The position numbers and the translations under genes were made by a program. Positions 44,636 through 56,535 of a stretch of DNA of 64,000 bases are shown here, piece by piece. The stretch is taken from the NCBI RefSeq assembly GCF_000737575.1, contig NZ_CP006270.1, positions 1,181,163 through 1,245,162 of the forward strand, given 5' to 3'. The notes beneath the pieces were generated by a model. The model was not told where the DNA came from, ran no database searches, and saw only the letters and a program-made list of their open reading frames with translations. The DNA comes from Synechococcus sp. KORDI-49. Its GTDB lineage: Bacteria; Cyanobacteriota; Cyanobacteriia; PCC-6307; Cyanobiaceae. Positions within the stretch are counted from its first letter, which is position 1; the number at the start of each line of letters is the position of its first letter.

Positions 44636-45415
44636 TCAGATGCCGTCCCCGAGCATTCCCTCAGCAGCGTTCTGCGGCAGGTGAATGCCGCACTCCTGCT
44701 TCAGGCCGCCGAAACGGGTGCCGCGGCCGCTGTGGTCTCCGCTGTCCGGACCGCTGGAATGCCAGTCCCCGACTGTCGAGTAGCCCTGATCAAACAGCGG
44801 GTGCTGAGGCAGATCATGCTCCTGCATGTAATAGAAGACATCCCTGGGGGTCCAGTCGAGCACCGGCCGCAGGGACAGTCGGGTGCGGATCGGATCCAGC
44901 CAGGTCATCGAACGGCGGTGGTCCGTCTGCCCGCTGCGCACTCCGCTGGCCCAGCAGCGGACATCAAGGGATGCGAACGCCTCTTCAAGCGGTTCCACCT
45001 TGCGGATCCGGTGGTAGGTCTCCAGGTCACTGACCTGCCCTGTCTCCCAGAGCCGACCATGCAGGGCCTCCATGCGGGCGGGAGACATCGGACTCTGCGC
45101 CACCACCAGACGGGTGCCCAGTTGTTCCGTCAGCTGCTGGGCGTAGTAGTAGGTCTCCGGTGGCAGGTAGCCGGTGTCCACCCAGATCACGGGGATGGAC
45201 TCACCGCCCTCCAGCTGACTGACCATGTGCAGCAGCACTGCCGACTGGATTCCGAAACTGGTGGTGAGGGCGAAAGCTCCTGGGAAACGATGCTGCGCCC
45301 AGGCCAGTCGCTCCGCAGGGGCGAGCGGTTCCAGCTCGTGACGCGCCGCCTCGAGATCCATTGCTGCAAGCGGATCCAGGGAGGACATCTCCAGGGGGAC
45401 CGCAGTGCGAGTCAT
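44636..45415 (-). CDS. cysH: Phosphoadenylyl-sulfate (PAPS) reductase
   Basis: The protein is 259 residues from ATG 45415 (an earlier ATG at 45436 is possible). It reduces PAPS to sulfite in assimilatory sulfate reduction. P-loop-like TTSFGIQSAVLLHM, WVDTGYLPPETYYYA, SGVRSGQTDHRRSM and the catalytic Cys in KQECGIHLPQ. The paired Cys that bind a [4Fe-4S] cluster in APS reductases are absent (RCWASG instead of a CC pair), supporting PAPS as substrate. Divergent from the NADH dehydrogenase gene. Confidence 0.95.
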   Translation of the reverse strand: MTRTAVPLEMSSLDPLAAMDLEAARHELEPLAPAERLAWAQHRFPGAFALTTSFGIQSAVLLHMVSQLEGGESIPVIWVDTGYLPPETYYYAQQLTEQLGTRLVVAQSPMSPARMEALHGRLWETGQVSDLETYHRIRKVEPLEEAFASLDVRCWASGVRSGQTDHRRSMTWLDPIRTRLSLRPVLDWTPRDVFYYMQEHDLPQHPLFDQGYSTVGDWHSSGPDSGDHSGRGTRFGGLKQECGIHLPQNAAEGMLGDGI

Positions 45416-45503
45416 GGCGTCCGAGCCGTCGGTCATAGCGCCATCTTCACCCGTCGCCGTTCCGTCGACGCTGCCTATGGTTTTAGGAACACTCACACCG
45501 CCC

Positions 45504-46648
45504 ATGACCGGACCTTCGTCACCATGCGATGCCGTGGTGATCGTGGGCGGTGGATTCGGCGGATTGACGGCGGCCCTGAGCCTTCGCAGCCGGGATCCCT
45601 CCCTCCCCATCGTGCTGGTGGAGCCGCGGGAGCGCTTCCTGTTCCAGCCGATGCTCTATGAGCTGCTCAGTGATGAGCTGCAGCTGTGGGAAGTGGCGCC
45701 TCCCTACCGGGATCTGCTCAGCGGCCGGGGCATCAGCTGGCTGCAGGACACGGTGCAGTCGATCGACGGCGACGGCAGGACCCTGATCACCGCGGGCGGT
45801 CAGACCTTGCGCTGGTGCCAGCTGCTGATCGCCACCGGAGCAGAGTCCGCTGATTTCGGGATCCCTGGTGTGCGGAGGCATGCCATCGGCTTCCGCGATC
45901 TCGCCGACGTGGCAACCCTGCGCCGCTGGATCAGGGATCTGCGCCACCAGCGCCAGGACGATGCCGCCCTCGTCATCGCCGGGGCCGGCCCCACCGGCGT
46001 TGAGCTGGCCTGCAAGATGGCCGATCTGCTCGAGGGCTCAGCGCGCCTTCACCTGATCGAACTCAGCGACTCGATCCTGCCCGGAAACGCGGCCTTCAAC
46101 CGAGAGCGTGCCGCAGCGGCTCTGGAACGGCGTGACGTGACCCTGCATCTCAACACGGCCGTGACCGAGGTCCATGCCGACCGGGTGGACCTGAACAACG
46201 GCACATCCCTGAGCCATGCCGGACTGATCTGGACCGCCGGCAGTCGGCCGAGCTGGCCACCTCTGAATCCCTCCCCCGCACTGGAGGCCGGACGCCTGAA
46301 GATCCAGCCGGATCTGAGCGTGAAGGGATCGAGAAGCATCTTCGCCATCGGCGATGCCACCCGCAACGCTGACGAGCCCTGGCCAAGCACCGCCCAGGTG
46401 GCGATGCAGCAGGGAGCCGCCGTGGCCGAAGCCATCCTTGCCGTGCGCCACCAGTCCACAGCCGCACCGTTCCGTTTCGAAGACCGCGGGGAGATGCTCA
46501 GCCTGGGCATCGGCGACGCCACCCTCACCGGAATGGGCATCACCCTGGCCGGGCCGCTGGCCTTTCAGATTCGCCGTGCTGCCTATCTCACGCGGTTCCC
46601 GGGCCTTGCTCTAGGCCTGAGATCGGCCGGCGCCTGGCTGCTCGGCCG

Positions 46649-46652
<4 letters not shown>
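45504..46652 (+). CDS. ndb: Type II NADH dehydrogenase (FAD)
   Basis: The protein is 382 residues from ATG 45504. FAD-binding VVIVGGGFGGLTAALSL, NAD-binding ALVIAGAGPTGVELACKM and C-terminal SIFAIGDATR with a quinone-facing helix region at the end. It oxidises NAD(P)H without proton pumping, probably at the membrane surface. Upstream in-frame starts exist but lie over the cysH promoter. hflX follows with a three-base overlap. Confidence 0.92.
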
Positions 46653-48324
<1,672 letters not shown>

Positions 48325-48337
<13 letters not shown>

Positions 48338-50139
48338 CCAGCGCGATCCAGGACCCGCATGCCCTGATCACCCTGGCCGTGCTGATCCTGGCTGTGGTGC
48401 TGTTCATCTCCGGTGCTCTGGCACCGGAACTCACCGGGCTGCTCAGCGTCGGGCTGCTGATGGCCTCAGGCGTTCTGAACCCTCAGGAGGCCCTGGCGGG
48501 ATTCGGGAGCCCTGCTCTGATCACCCTGCTGGGCCTGTTCCCCGTCTCCGCTGCTCTGTTCAAAAGCGGGGCCCTCGATCGTCTGAGGGCTCTGATCGCC
48601 TCCGAGCGGATCCGGACCCCACGGCGTCTGATCGCCCTGATGGCCTTCGTGATCGCGCCGGTGTCCGGCATCGTGCCCAACACCCCCGTGGTGGCTTCGC
48701 TGCTGCCGGTGGTGGAGAACTGGTGCCACCGCCGGGGGCTCTCGCCCTCGAGGGTGCTGCTGCCGCTGTCCTTCTCCACCGTGCTGGGGGGCACCCTGAC
48801 CCTGCTGGGCAGTTCCGTGAACCTGCTGGTGAGCGACATCAGCGAGCAGCTCGGCTACGGATCCCTGGAACTGTTCAGCTTCACGCTGATCAGCATCCCG
48901 ATCTGGCTGGCCGGCGCTCTCTATCTCGTGCTCGCCCCGCGGGTGCTGCTGCCGGATCGGGGCAGCAACGGCGACGAGCTCACCATCAATCCCCAGACCA
49001 GTTCCTACTGCACGGAAGTGACGATTCCCGGGGATTCGGAACTGGTCGGTCGGTCGCTGCACAACAGCCGTCTGCAACGGCGCTTCGACGTGGACGTGCT
49101 GGAACTTCAGCGTGGCGGAGAACGCCTGCTTCCCCCCCTGGCGGATCGACGGCTGCAGGCTGGCGATCACCTGCTGCTGCGGGTCACCCGCCAGGACCTG
49201 CTGCGCCTGCAGCAGGACCACACCATCCAGCTCACCACCCAGGGGCAGAACGCCGGCGTCAACCTCGACAGCAGCGCCGGCGGCCAGAAAACGGTGGAGG
49301 TGCTGCTGCCAGCCGGCTCCACCCTGGCCGGCGCCAGCCTGCGGGAACTGCGTTTCCGTCAGCGGCACAACGCCACGGTGCTGGCGCTGCGACGCGGCCA
49401 GGAAACAGTTCAGGAGCGGCTTGGCCAGGTGGTGTTGCGGGAGGGAGACGTGCTGCTGCTTCAGGCACCGCTCGATTCGATCCGCGGGCTGCAGGCCAGC
49501 AACGACCTTCTGGTGCTCGACCGGCTGGAGGAGGATCTGCCGACGGTGCGCCGCAAGCCGCTGGCGGTGTCGATCGCCGTCGGCATGCTGCTGCTGCCGA
49601 CCCTGACGCCGGTTCCGCTGGTGGCATCGGTGCTGCTCGCCACCGTGGCGGTGGTGGCGAGCGGCTGCCTGCGACCGGGTGAGCTGCAGCGGGCGATCCG
49701 CCTGGATGTGATTCTGCTGCTGGGATCGCTCACCAGCTTCAGCGTCGCCCTGAAGACCACGGGTCTGGCTGATGGGCTGGCGGCCGGGCTGTCGCAGGGC
49801 CTCGATGGCTGGCCGACCTATGGGGCGCTGATGGTGATCTTCATCGGCACCACGCTGGTAACGCAGGTGATGAGCAACGCTGCCTCGGTGGCCCTGCTGG
49901 CGCCGGTGGCGGTGCAGCTGGCACCGGGGCTGGATCTGCCGGCCACCGCCTTGCTGATCACCGTGCTGTTCGGGGCCAGCCAGTCGTTCCTCACCCCGGT
50001 GGGGTATCAGACGAATCTGATGGTGTTCGGCCCAGGACGCTATCGGTTCCTGGACGTCACCCGATACGGAAGCGGTCTGACGCTGATCATGACCGTGCTG
50101 GTGCCGGCCCTGATCCTGTGGCGCTACGGCCCAACCTGA
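48325..50139 (+). CDS. SLC13-family permease with two RCK-C domains
   Basis: The protein is 604 residues from ATG 48325, overlapping hflX by 13 bases. Two membrane halves (residues 10-210 and 410-600) are separated by two TrkA-C-type domains (TEVTIPGDSELVGRSLHNSR and VEVLLPAGSTLAGASLRELR). Membrane motifs IVPNTPVVASLLP and TQVMSNAASVALLAP are the paired SLC13/DASS signatures. Such proteins carry sulfate or other anions with Na+. The ligand is not determinable here. The next genes are ktrB and ktrA. Confidence 0.88.
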
Positions 50140-50171
50140 TCAACACTGGTCGAATCCTCCAGCCGCACCGC

Positions 50172-51581
50172 GTGCCCCTCCGCCAGGCCCTCGAACGCAG
50201 CCAGGGCTGGCATCGCCGGCTCACCGTTCCGCAGTTCACGGTGGTGACAGGCCTGCTGGTGATCCTGCTCGGGACCCTGGTGCTGAGCACACCGCTCTGT
50301 TCCAACGAACGTGTCGGCCTCTGGGAAGCGCTGTTCACGGCCACCTCCGCCATCACCGTCACGGGGCTGTCGATCATCGACATCGGCACGGACCTGACCG
50401 GTTTCGGGCAGCTGGTGCTGGCCGGGATGATCCTGGCTGGCGGTCTCGGACTGATGGCGATCACCACGTTCCTGCAGGGGTTCGTGGTGAAGGGAACCGC
50501 TCTGCGCCGCCGGCTTGACCGGGGGCGGACCCTCGATGAATTCGGCGTCGGCGGAGTGGGCGCCACCTTCCGTGCCATCGCCCTGACCGCAGCCGCGGTG
50601 ATCCTGATCGGCGCGATGGTGCTCTACGGCTTCGGCTTCAGCGATATCCCGGATCGGGGGGAGCGGATCTGGGCGTCGCTGTTCCACAGCATCTCGGCTT
50701 ACAACAACGCCGGCTTCGGTCTCTGGTCCGACAGCCTCGAGCGCTATCACGCGAACCCGGTCGTCAACGCGGTGGTGATGCTGCTGATCGTGATGGGCGG
50801 ACTGGGCTGGCGGGTCACCAGTGACCTGGTCGGGCTCGGGTTCCGTCGGGGACGTCGGCGTCCAAGCCTCCACACCCGGCTGGTGCTGCGGACCACCTTG
50901 CTGCTGATCGCCTTCGGCACCCTGGGGCTGGCGGTGACCGAATGGCTCAACCGGGGGGAGGTGTTCATCGAGATGGCGTGGCCCGAACGCTGGATGACCG
51001 CCCTGTTCGAATCGGTCACCGCCCGCACTGCCGGCTTCACCACCGTTCCGTTCTCCCTGGAGAACATCACCGACTCGGGGACGCTGCTGCTGATGGCGCT
51101 GATGTTCATCGGTGCCAGTCCCGGCGGGACCGGCGGCGGGATCAAGACCACAACCGTCGCGGCGCTGATGGCGGCGACCCGTTCGACGCTGCGGGGCCGC
51201 GATTCCGTGGTGATCCGCAACAGGGAGATCTCCGACAAGGTGGTGCTGCGAGCCGTGGGCATCACCGTCGCCTCGCTGCTGTTCGTTCTGGGAATGGCCC
51301 TGCTGCTCAGCCTGGGGAGCAACCTCAACGGCGAGGACCCGTTCACCTTCCTGGAGATGCTGTTCACCTGCATCTCGGCGTTCTGCACGGTTGGCCTGGA
51401 TCTCGGGGTGACCGAGGAACTGGGTCGTTTCGGTCAGCTGGTGCTGCTGATCGGGATGTTCGTGGGTCGTCTGGGGGTGTTTCTGCTGCTCAGCGCCATC
51501 TGGGAGGCGGTCAGCCGAGAGGGCCATCACCTGCACCGTCAGAATCGGATCGGATACCCCCGGGAGGATCTGTATGTCTGA
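50172..51581 (+). CDS. ktrB: KtrB/TrkH-type potassium channel subunit
   Basis: The protein is 469 residues from GTG 50172 (an earlier GTG at 50118 overlaps the permease gene). Four selectivity-filter repeats are visible: SAITVTGLS, AYNNAGFGLW, ARTAGFTTVPF and AFCTVGLDLG. GASPGGTGGGIKTTTV marks the intramembrane loop of the third repeat. It forms the Na+-dependent K+ uptake channel, gated by the KtrA ring encoded next. Confidence 0.94.
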   Translation: MPLRQALERSQGWHRRLTVPQFTVVTGLLVILLGTLVLSTPLCSNERVGLWEALFTATSAITVTGLSIIDIGTDLTGFGQLVLAGMILAGGLGLMAITTFLQGFVVKGTALRRRLDRGRTLDEFGVGGVGATFRAIALTAAAVILIGAMVLYGFGFSDIPDRGERIWASLFHSISAYNNAGFGLWSDSLERYHANPVVNAVVMLLIVMGGLGWRVTSDLVGLGFRRGRRRPSLHTRLVLRTTLLLIAFGTLGLAVTEWLNRGEVFIEMAWPERWMTALFESVTARTAGFTTVPFSLENITDSGTLLLMALMFIGASPGGTGGGIKTTTVAALMAATRSTLRGRDSVVIRNREISDKVVLRAVGITVASLLFVLGMALLLSLGSNLNGEDPFTFLEMLFTCISAFCTVGLDLGVTEELGRFGQLVLLIGMFVGRLGVFLLLSAIWEAVSREGHHLHRQNRIGYPREDLYV

Positions 51582-51605
51582 GCGTGATCCCCGGGCCCTT
51601 CAGCC

Positions 51606-52310
51606 ATGAAGGAATGGTGGCAGTGGAGCCCGCTCCAGGGGAGTGAGCGGCTCGGCTTCGCGGTGATCGGCGTCGGGCGCTTCGGGATCGCCGTCTGCCG
51701 CGAACTGCTGCAGAACGGGGCCGAGGTGCTTGCCGTGGACCGCTCGGAACGCGCCATCGCGGAACTGCAGCAGCTGGAGCCCACCGTGGAGGCCAGGGTC
51801 GTCGACTGCACCGACGAGGAGTCGCTGCGCGAAGCCGGCGTGCTCGACATGGGCACGGTGGTGGTGGCGATGAGTGAACCGATCGAGGCCAGCATCACCG
51901 CCACCCTGATCGCCAAGGACAGCGAGGGAACGCGGGTGAAGCAGGTGATTGCGCGCGCCACCAGCGATCTGCACGAAAAGATGCTGAAGCGGGTCGGAGC
52001 CGACCGCGTGATCTTCCCCTCCCGGATGCAGGGGGAACGCCTCGGGCTTGAACTGGTGCGTCCGAATCTGATGGAGCGTCTGGCCCTGGATGAGAAGCAC
52101 TGCATCGAGGAGATCAAGGTGCCGGAACCGTTCATGGGTCGATCCCTGCGGGACCTCAACCTGCGCAAGAATTTCCGCGTGAATGTGCTGGCCGCGGGCC
52201 CCCAGAGCAGCCTCACGGTGAACCCTCCGGCCTCCCACGTGCTGGAGGAAGGGCATCTGTTGGTGGTGATGGGTCTGGTGGACGACCTGCAGCGACTGCC
52301 CAAGACCTGA
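51606..52310 (+). CDS. ktrA: KtrA, RCK regulatory subunit
   Basis: The protein is 234 residues. N-terminal Rossmann RCK-N domain (FAVIGVGRFGIAVCRELLQN, LAVDRSERAI, VDCTDEESL) and C-terminal RCK-C (IEEIKVPEPFMGRSLRDLNL). It binds nucleotides and gates KtrB at the cytoplasmic face. It starts 24 bases after ktrB. Confidence 0.95.
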   Translation: MKEWWQWSPLQGSERLGFAVIGVGRFGIAVCRELLQNGAEVLAVDRSERAIAELQQLEPTVEARVVDCTDEESLREAGVLDMGTVVVAMSEPIEASITATLIAKDSEGTRVKQVIARATSDLHEKMLKRVGADRVIFPSRMQGERLGLELVRPNLMERLALDEKHCIEEIKVPEPFMGRSLRDLNLRKNFRVNVLAAGPQSSLTVNPPASHVLEEGHLLVVMGLVDDLQRLPKT

Positions 52311-52320
52311 TCGCCCGCCC

Positions 52321-53460
52321 ATGCTCTGCCTCGGTCTGATGAGCGGCACCAGCGCTGATGGGGTCGATGCCGTTCTGGCCGACTTCCGGGGCAGGGCCGA
52401 ACGTCCCCGCTGGCGGCTGATCCGGCATCAGCACTGCCCGTATCCGGAGGATCTGCAGCATCAGCTGGTGACCGCCGGACAGGGCACTCCGCTGACAGCC
52501 GGAGCCTGGCTGGAGCTGGCGGAAGCGGTCACCGAAGCCCAGGCGGCTGCCGCCTGGGCCTGCGATCCGGACAGCAGAGCCGAACTGGTGGGGTGTCATG
52601 GCCAGACCCTGTGGCATCGCCCGCCGGCAAACGGACGCCGGGGGGCCAGCTGGCAGGTGCTGCAGGGGCCTCTGCTGGCCCGACTGCTGGAGCGAGCGGT
52701 GGTGCACGACTTCCGGGCAGCGGATCTGGCCCTGGGAGGCCAGGGTGCACCGCTGGTGCCCAGGGCCGATGCGGCGCTGCTAGGGGGCATCGACGGCTGG
52801 CGGGCCCTGCTCAATCTCGGGGGCATCGCCAACCTGACGCTGATCCCGCCGCGATGCGGTCCGGATCGCAACGCCGCGGTGCGGGGCTGGGACTGCGGAC
52901 CCGCCAACACCCTGATTGATCTGGCGATGCAGCGATTCAGCGAAGGCCGGATCCGTTTCGACCGGGACGGCACGACGGCTGCAGCCGGTGAGTGCCGGGA
53001 TGACTGGATCCGCCGCTGGCTGACGGAGCCCTACTTCCAGGAGGATCCGCCGAAATCCACCGGGCGAGAACGCTTCGGAGCCGAAGATCTGCAGCGGCGA
53101 CTGGGTGACCTCTCCGGGATGCGACCGGAGGATGCGATCGCCACCCTCACCGGCTTCAGTGCAGCCGTGGTGGGGCAGGATCTCGACCGCCTGCAGAAGC
53201 GGGAGGGGATCCGGCCTCTCGAGCTGGTGGTGGCCGGCGGCGGACGACGCAATCCCAGCCTGATGTCGGCCCTGCGCCGGCGATGCCATGGCCTGCAGCT
53301 GCGCAGCTCCGACAGCCTGGGGCTGGCGGCGGAGGCCCGGGAAGCCCTCGTGTTCGCCCTGCTGGCCTGGTGGCACCACAAAGGCCACCCGGCCAACGCG
53401 CCGGCGATCACCGGCGCAGCACGGGAGACGCTGCTGGGGGTGAGGGTGGAACCGGCCTGA
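52321..53460 (+). CDS. anmK: Anhydro-N-acetylmuramic acid kinase
   Basis: The protein is 379 residues. The N-terminus LCLGLMSGTSADGVDAVLAD is diagnostic. LVGCHGQTLWHRP, HDFRAADLALGGQGAPLVPR and LNLGGIANLTL follow, then ELVVAGGGRRNPSLMSAL. It phosphorylates and opens 1,6-anhydroMurNAc in cell-wall recycling. Ten bases after ktrA. Confidence 0.96.
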   Translation: MLCLGLMSGTSADGVDAVLADFRGRAERPRWRLIRHQHCPYPEDLQHQLVTAGQGTPLTAGAWLELAEAVTEAQAAAAWACDPDSRAELVGCHGQTLWHRPPANGRRGASWQVLQGPLLARLLERAVVHDFRAADLALGGQGAPLVPRADAALLGGIDGWRALLNLGGIANLTLIPPRCGPDRNAAVRGWDCGPANTLIDLAMQRFSEGRIRFDRDGTTAAAGECRDDWIRRWLTEPYFQEDPPKSTGRERFGAEDLQRRLGDLSGMRPEDAIATLTGFSAAVVGQDLDRLQKREGIRPLELVVAGGGRRNPSLMSALRRRCHGLQLRSSDSLGLAAEAREALVFALLAWWHHKGHPANAPAITGAARETLLGVRVEPA

Positions 53461-53467
53461 GGCTGCC

Positions 53468-53782
53468 TCAGCCGGGCCGATGCAGCCTCAGGCGACGCGG
53501 CGCTCCGCGCAGACGCCTGGGCTGCTGAGCCTCGAGGCTGTTGCGGAGCCTGTCTTCCGGCCGCATGGCTGCCGGCGAAGACTCCTTGGCAGCTGATTGC
53601 CCCGCATCGCCCTGCTCATGGCGCTGCACCCCCTGCTGGATCAGCACACGCGCCATGTTGCTGACGGTGCGGGATTCCTGCTCCGCCAAGGCCGTCAGCC
53701 GGGCACAGAGATCCTCGGGCAGGACCACCTGAATCCGCGGGGACTTGGGCTTCCCGCTGGTCGAGGTCTGACGGGTGGGCAC
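53468..53782 (-). CDS. CopG-like ribbon-helix-helix protein
   Basis: GTG 53782 gives 104 residues; TTG 53836 would add 18. The core PRIQVVLPEDLCARLTALAE, then SRTVSNMARVLIQQGVQRHE, is a ribbon-helix-helix. The C-terminal 50 residues are Arg-rich and disordered-looking. Probably a DNA-binding regulator; target unknown. Convergent with anmK. Confidence 0.7.
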   Translation of the reverse strand: MPTRQTSTSGKPKSPRIQVVLPEDLCARLTALAEQESRTVSNMARVLIQQGVQRHEQGDAGQSAAKESSPAAMRPEDRLRNSLEAQQPRRLRGAPRRLRLHRPG

Positions 53783-53887
53783 GACCGGATCTCCAGATGG
53801 AGTCTCAGCTACCCGAAAGTGTACAGAGGTGGGCAAGGGTAGTATCCACGACTATGGTGAGGGCACTGGTCCTCCTCGGAGTACCCC

Positions 53888-54196
53888 ATGACGCAATCCG
53901 CCTCGAAAGCGACCACCAAGGCTCAATCCCAGCCGAGTCGCCGTCCCCGACGCCGCCCGAACCGGCGCGGCCCGGACAACAGCGACGTGCTGGTGTCCGC
54001 CGTGATCAGCACCTACCTGCTGACCCATCTGCACCACGTGCTGCAGCGGGCGGAATACGGAGCGAGCCAGGAGGGCCGCAGCTCCCAGGCCGCCAATTAC
54101 GCCCAGCTCCGCAAGGTGCTCTGCATGGATGCCCGCAGCATGGAGGACGCCTCCGCCCTCGGTCAGCGGGAGGAAGGGATCGACAGGGCCGCCTGA
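53888..54196 (+). CDS. Conserved-type hypothetical protein
   Basis: The protein is 102 residues. A basic, Arg/Pro-rich N-terminus (SRRPRRRPNRRG) is followed by a helical segment (VLVSAVISTYLLTHLHHVLQ, RAEYGASQEGRSSQAANYAQ). The basic start could bind nucleic acid. No family was recognised. It is divergent from the ribbon-helix-helix gene, with about 105 bases between starts. Confidence 0.6.
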   Translation: MTQSASKATTKAQSQPSRRPRRRPNRRGPDNSDVLVSAVISTYLLTHLHHVLQRAEYGASQEGRSSQAANYAQLRKVLCMDARSMEDASALGQREEGIDRAA

Positions 54197-54252
54197 GGCC
54201 TGCGGTCAGATTCCACGGCTCTGAATAGCGTTGCGTCAGACGCGTGAGGCCG

Positions 54253-54483
54253 ATGACCGCCAATGCCGCTGCGCTCTATGAGCGGATCCGCAGCAATCCC
54301 GATCAGACCCAGGCACTGTTCCGTCAGGCCCTGCAGGATCCCACCGGAGCGATGGACTGCATCTGCCGGCTGGGAGACGACCTTGGTCTGCCGGTGACTC
54401 CGGACGAGGTGAAGGCACACCTGGCCAGCCTCGACGACGCCGACACGAGCCGCTGGTTGATCAAGGCCCGCGGCGGTCTGTGA
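54253..54483 (+). CDS. Nif11-leader-like small protein without a core peptide
   Basis: The protein is 76 residues. ALYERIRSNPDQTQALFRQA, then DPTGAMDCICRLGDDLGLPV and TPDEVKAHLAS, has the pattern of the Nif11 leader domain of prochlorosin-type precursors. It ends in ARGGL, a double-glycine-like sequence, with no core peptide after it. It could be a stand-alone regulator, a leader remnant, or unrelated. Its 3' end overlaps the convergent 54461-54616 gene by 23 bases. Confidence 0.55.
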   Translation: MTANAAALYERIRSNPDQTQALFRQALQDPTGAMDCICRLGDDLGLPVTPDEVKAHLASLDDADTSRWLIKARGGL

Positions 54484-54616
54484 GGGCAGCCTGATCCCGG
54501 GAGGGAGCACGACGCTCGTAACCGCCGCCACCAGCCCAGCTGAAGAACAGCCAGTAACTGACCAGGGCGAGGCCCGCCGCCACCACCAGCGCTGCCAGCT
54601 GCTCCAGTTTCGGCAT
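54461..54616 (-). CDS. Small single-span membrane protein (51 aa)
   Basis: ATG 54616. A short polar start (MPKLEQL), one transmembrane helix (AALVVAAGLALVSYWLFFSW), a GGGGYERR linker and a charged tail. No family was recognised. Divergent from the ABC-F gene, with about 45 bases between starts. Confidence 0.5.
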   Translation of the reverse strand: MPKLEQLAALVVAAGLALVSYWLFFSWAGGGGYERRAPSRDQAALTDRRGP

Positions 54617-54662
54617 CGAGCGGTGAGCCAGAGACTGTTCAGTCTGCCGGCAGGGATGATGG

Positions 54663-56408
54663 GTGCTCAACGCCCCTTGGCCGGTGCTGCGACTCGAGCA
54701 CGTCAGCAAGATCTATCCCACCGGGGAGGTGCTGCGGAATGTCACCTGGGAGGTGAAACCCGGAGACCGCATCGGCCTGGTGGGGGTGAACGGTGCCGGC
54801 AAGTCCACACAGATGCGCCTGATCGCAGGCGAGGAAGAGCCCAGCAGTGGCCAGGTGGTGCGCCAGGGTGAACCCCGCATCGCTTACCTGCAGCAGGAGT
54901 TCGATGTGGATCCCGACCGCTCGGTCCGGCAGGAGCTGTTTCAGGCCTTCGGAGAGGCGGCCACGGTGCTCAACCGTCAGCGGCAGGTGGAGGATGAGAT
55001 GGGCTCCGAGAAGGCAGCGGAGGATCCCGCCCATCTCGACCAGCTGATCCACGAGCTCGGCCGGCTCCAGAGCCGGTTCGAAGCTCTCCACGGTTACGAG
55101 CTCGACGCGCGCATCGACAAGCTTCTGCCCACCATCGGGTTCACGCCTGAGGGCGCTGAACAGCTGGTGCGGGATTACTCCGGCGGCTGGCAGATGCGCA
55201 TCGCCCTCGGCAAGATCCTTCTCCAGGAACCAGACCTGCTGCTGCTGGACGAGCCCACCAACCACCTGGACGTCGAGACGATCCAGTGGCTGGAGGGTTA
55301 CCTGCTGGAGCAGACCGCAGCGCTGGTGGTGATCAGCCACGACCGCACCTTTCTGGACCGGGTGTGCAATCAGATCGTTTCCACGGAACGGGGCATTTCC
55401 CGCAGCTACCTCGGCAACTACACCGCCCATCTGGAGCAGAAACAGCTGGAACAGGAGGCGACCCAGGCGGCGTTTGATCGCCAGCAGAAGGAGATCGCCA
55501 CCCAGCAGGCCTACATCGACCGCTTCCGCGCCAGCGCCACCCGCAGCACCCAGGCCAAGAGCCGCGAGAAACTGCTCGAGAAGGTCGAGATGGTCGATGC
55601 ACCGATCGAGACGGTGGCTGGCCCGAGCTTCCGCTTTCCCGATGCCCCACGTTCCGGTGCCCAGGTGGCGGTGATCGAGAACCTCACCCACAGCTACGGC
55701 GAGAAGATCCTGTTCCTCGGTGCCGACCTCGAGGTGGAACGGGGGGATCGCATCGCCTTCGTGGGACCGAACGGCGCAGGCAAATCCACCCTGCTGAGGC
55801 TGGTGATGGGCCTGGAGACCCCCGACGACGGATCGGCCCGCCTGGGTGAGCACAACGTGGTGGGGCGCTATTTCGAACAGAACCAGGCTGAAGCGCTGGA
55901 TCTGGAGAAGACCGTGATCGACACCATGTTCGAGGCGGTGCCCGACTGGACCCAGACTCAGGTGCGCTCATTGCTTGGCAGCTTCTGCTTCAGCAACGAC
56001 ACCGTGTTCAAGGAGGTGGGCAAGTTGAGCGGTGGCGAGAAAGCTCGCCTGGCCCTGGCCCTGATGCTGCTCAGCCCCTGCAATCTGCTGGTGCTGGATG
56101 AGCCCACCAACCACCTGGACATCCCGGCGAAGCAGATGCTCGAGGAGGCACTCCAGCACTTCGAGGGGGCCGTGCTGGTGGTGTCCCACGACCGCTATTT
56201 CATCTCCAAGGTCGCCAATCGCATCGTGGAGCTGCGCGATGGCGACCTGATCCTGTACCGGGGCGATTACGCCTATTACCTCGAAAAGAAGGCGGAGGAA
56301 AGGGCTGCAGCGGAACAGCAGCGGCTCGCAGCGGATCAGGAAGAGAAACGGAAGGCGAATCGCCAGAAGCAGAAGGACCGGCAGGCCCGCCGCAAGAAGA
56401 CGGCCTGA
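54663..56408 (+). CDS. ABC-F family ATPase
   Basis: The protein is 581 residues with two ABC domains and no membrane part. Walker A motifs LVGVNGAGKSTQM and FVGPNGAGKSTLL, signatures YSGGWQMRIAL and LSGGEKARLAL, Walker B LLLLDEPTNHLD and LLVLDEPTNHLD. A linker of about 80 residues lies between them and the C-terminus is a Lys/Arg/Gln-rich coiled coil. ABC-F proteins act on the ribosome (EttA/Uup-like group). GTG start; an alternative GTG lies seven codons later. Confidence 0.94.
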   Translation: MLNAPWPVLRLEHVSKIYPTGEVLRNVTWEVKPGDRIGLVGVNGAGKSTQMRLIAGEEEPSSGQVVRQGEPRIAYLQQEFDVDPDRSVRQELFQAFGEAATVLNRQRQVEDEMGSEKAAEDPAHLDQLIHELGRLQSRFEALHGYELDARIDKLLPTIGFTPEGAEQLVRDYSGGWQMRIALGKILLQEPDLLLLDEPTNHLDVETIQWLEGYLLEQTAALVVISHDRTFLDRVCNQIVSTERGISRSYLGNYTAHLEQKQLEQEATQAAFDRQQKEIATQQAYIDRFRASATRSTQAKSREKLLEKVEMVDAPIETVAGPSFRFPDAPRSGAQVAVIENLTHSYGEKILFLGADLEVERGDRIAFVGPNGAGKSTLLRLVMGLETPDDGSARLGEHNVVGRYFEQNQAEALDLEKTVIDTMFEAVPDWTQTQVRSLLGSFCFSNDTVFKEVGKLSGGEKARLALALMLLSPCNLLVLDEPTNHLDIPAKQMLEEALQHFEGAVLVVSHDRYFISKVANRIVELRDGDLILYRGDYAYYLEKKAEERAAAEQQRLAADQEEKRKANRQKQKDRQARRKKTA

Positions 56409-56535
56409 ACAGCGATCTCAACCGAAGAGCCTCACTGCCTTAAGCAGACTTCACACAGACTTAGGCAGGACCACTCATTCTCCTTTACCTGTTCATCACG
56501 TGTGCATAGGCTGACAAAACCCGCTCCCAGCCGTG

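Noticed and set aside
56409-56535. CTGCCT/AGGCAG inverted repeat after the ABC-F gene as a terminator
   Set aside because: Six-base stem with a long loop and no T-run; too weak to call.
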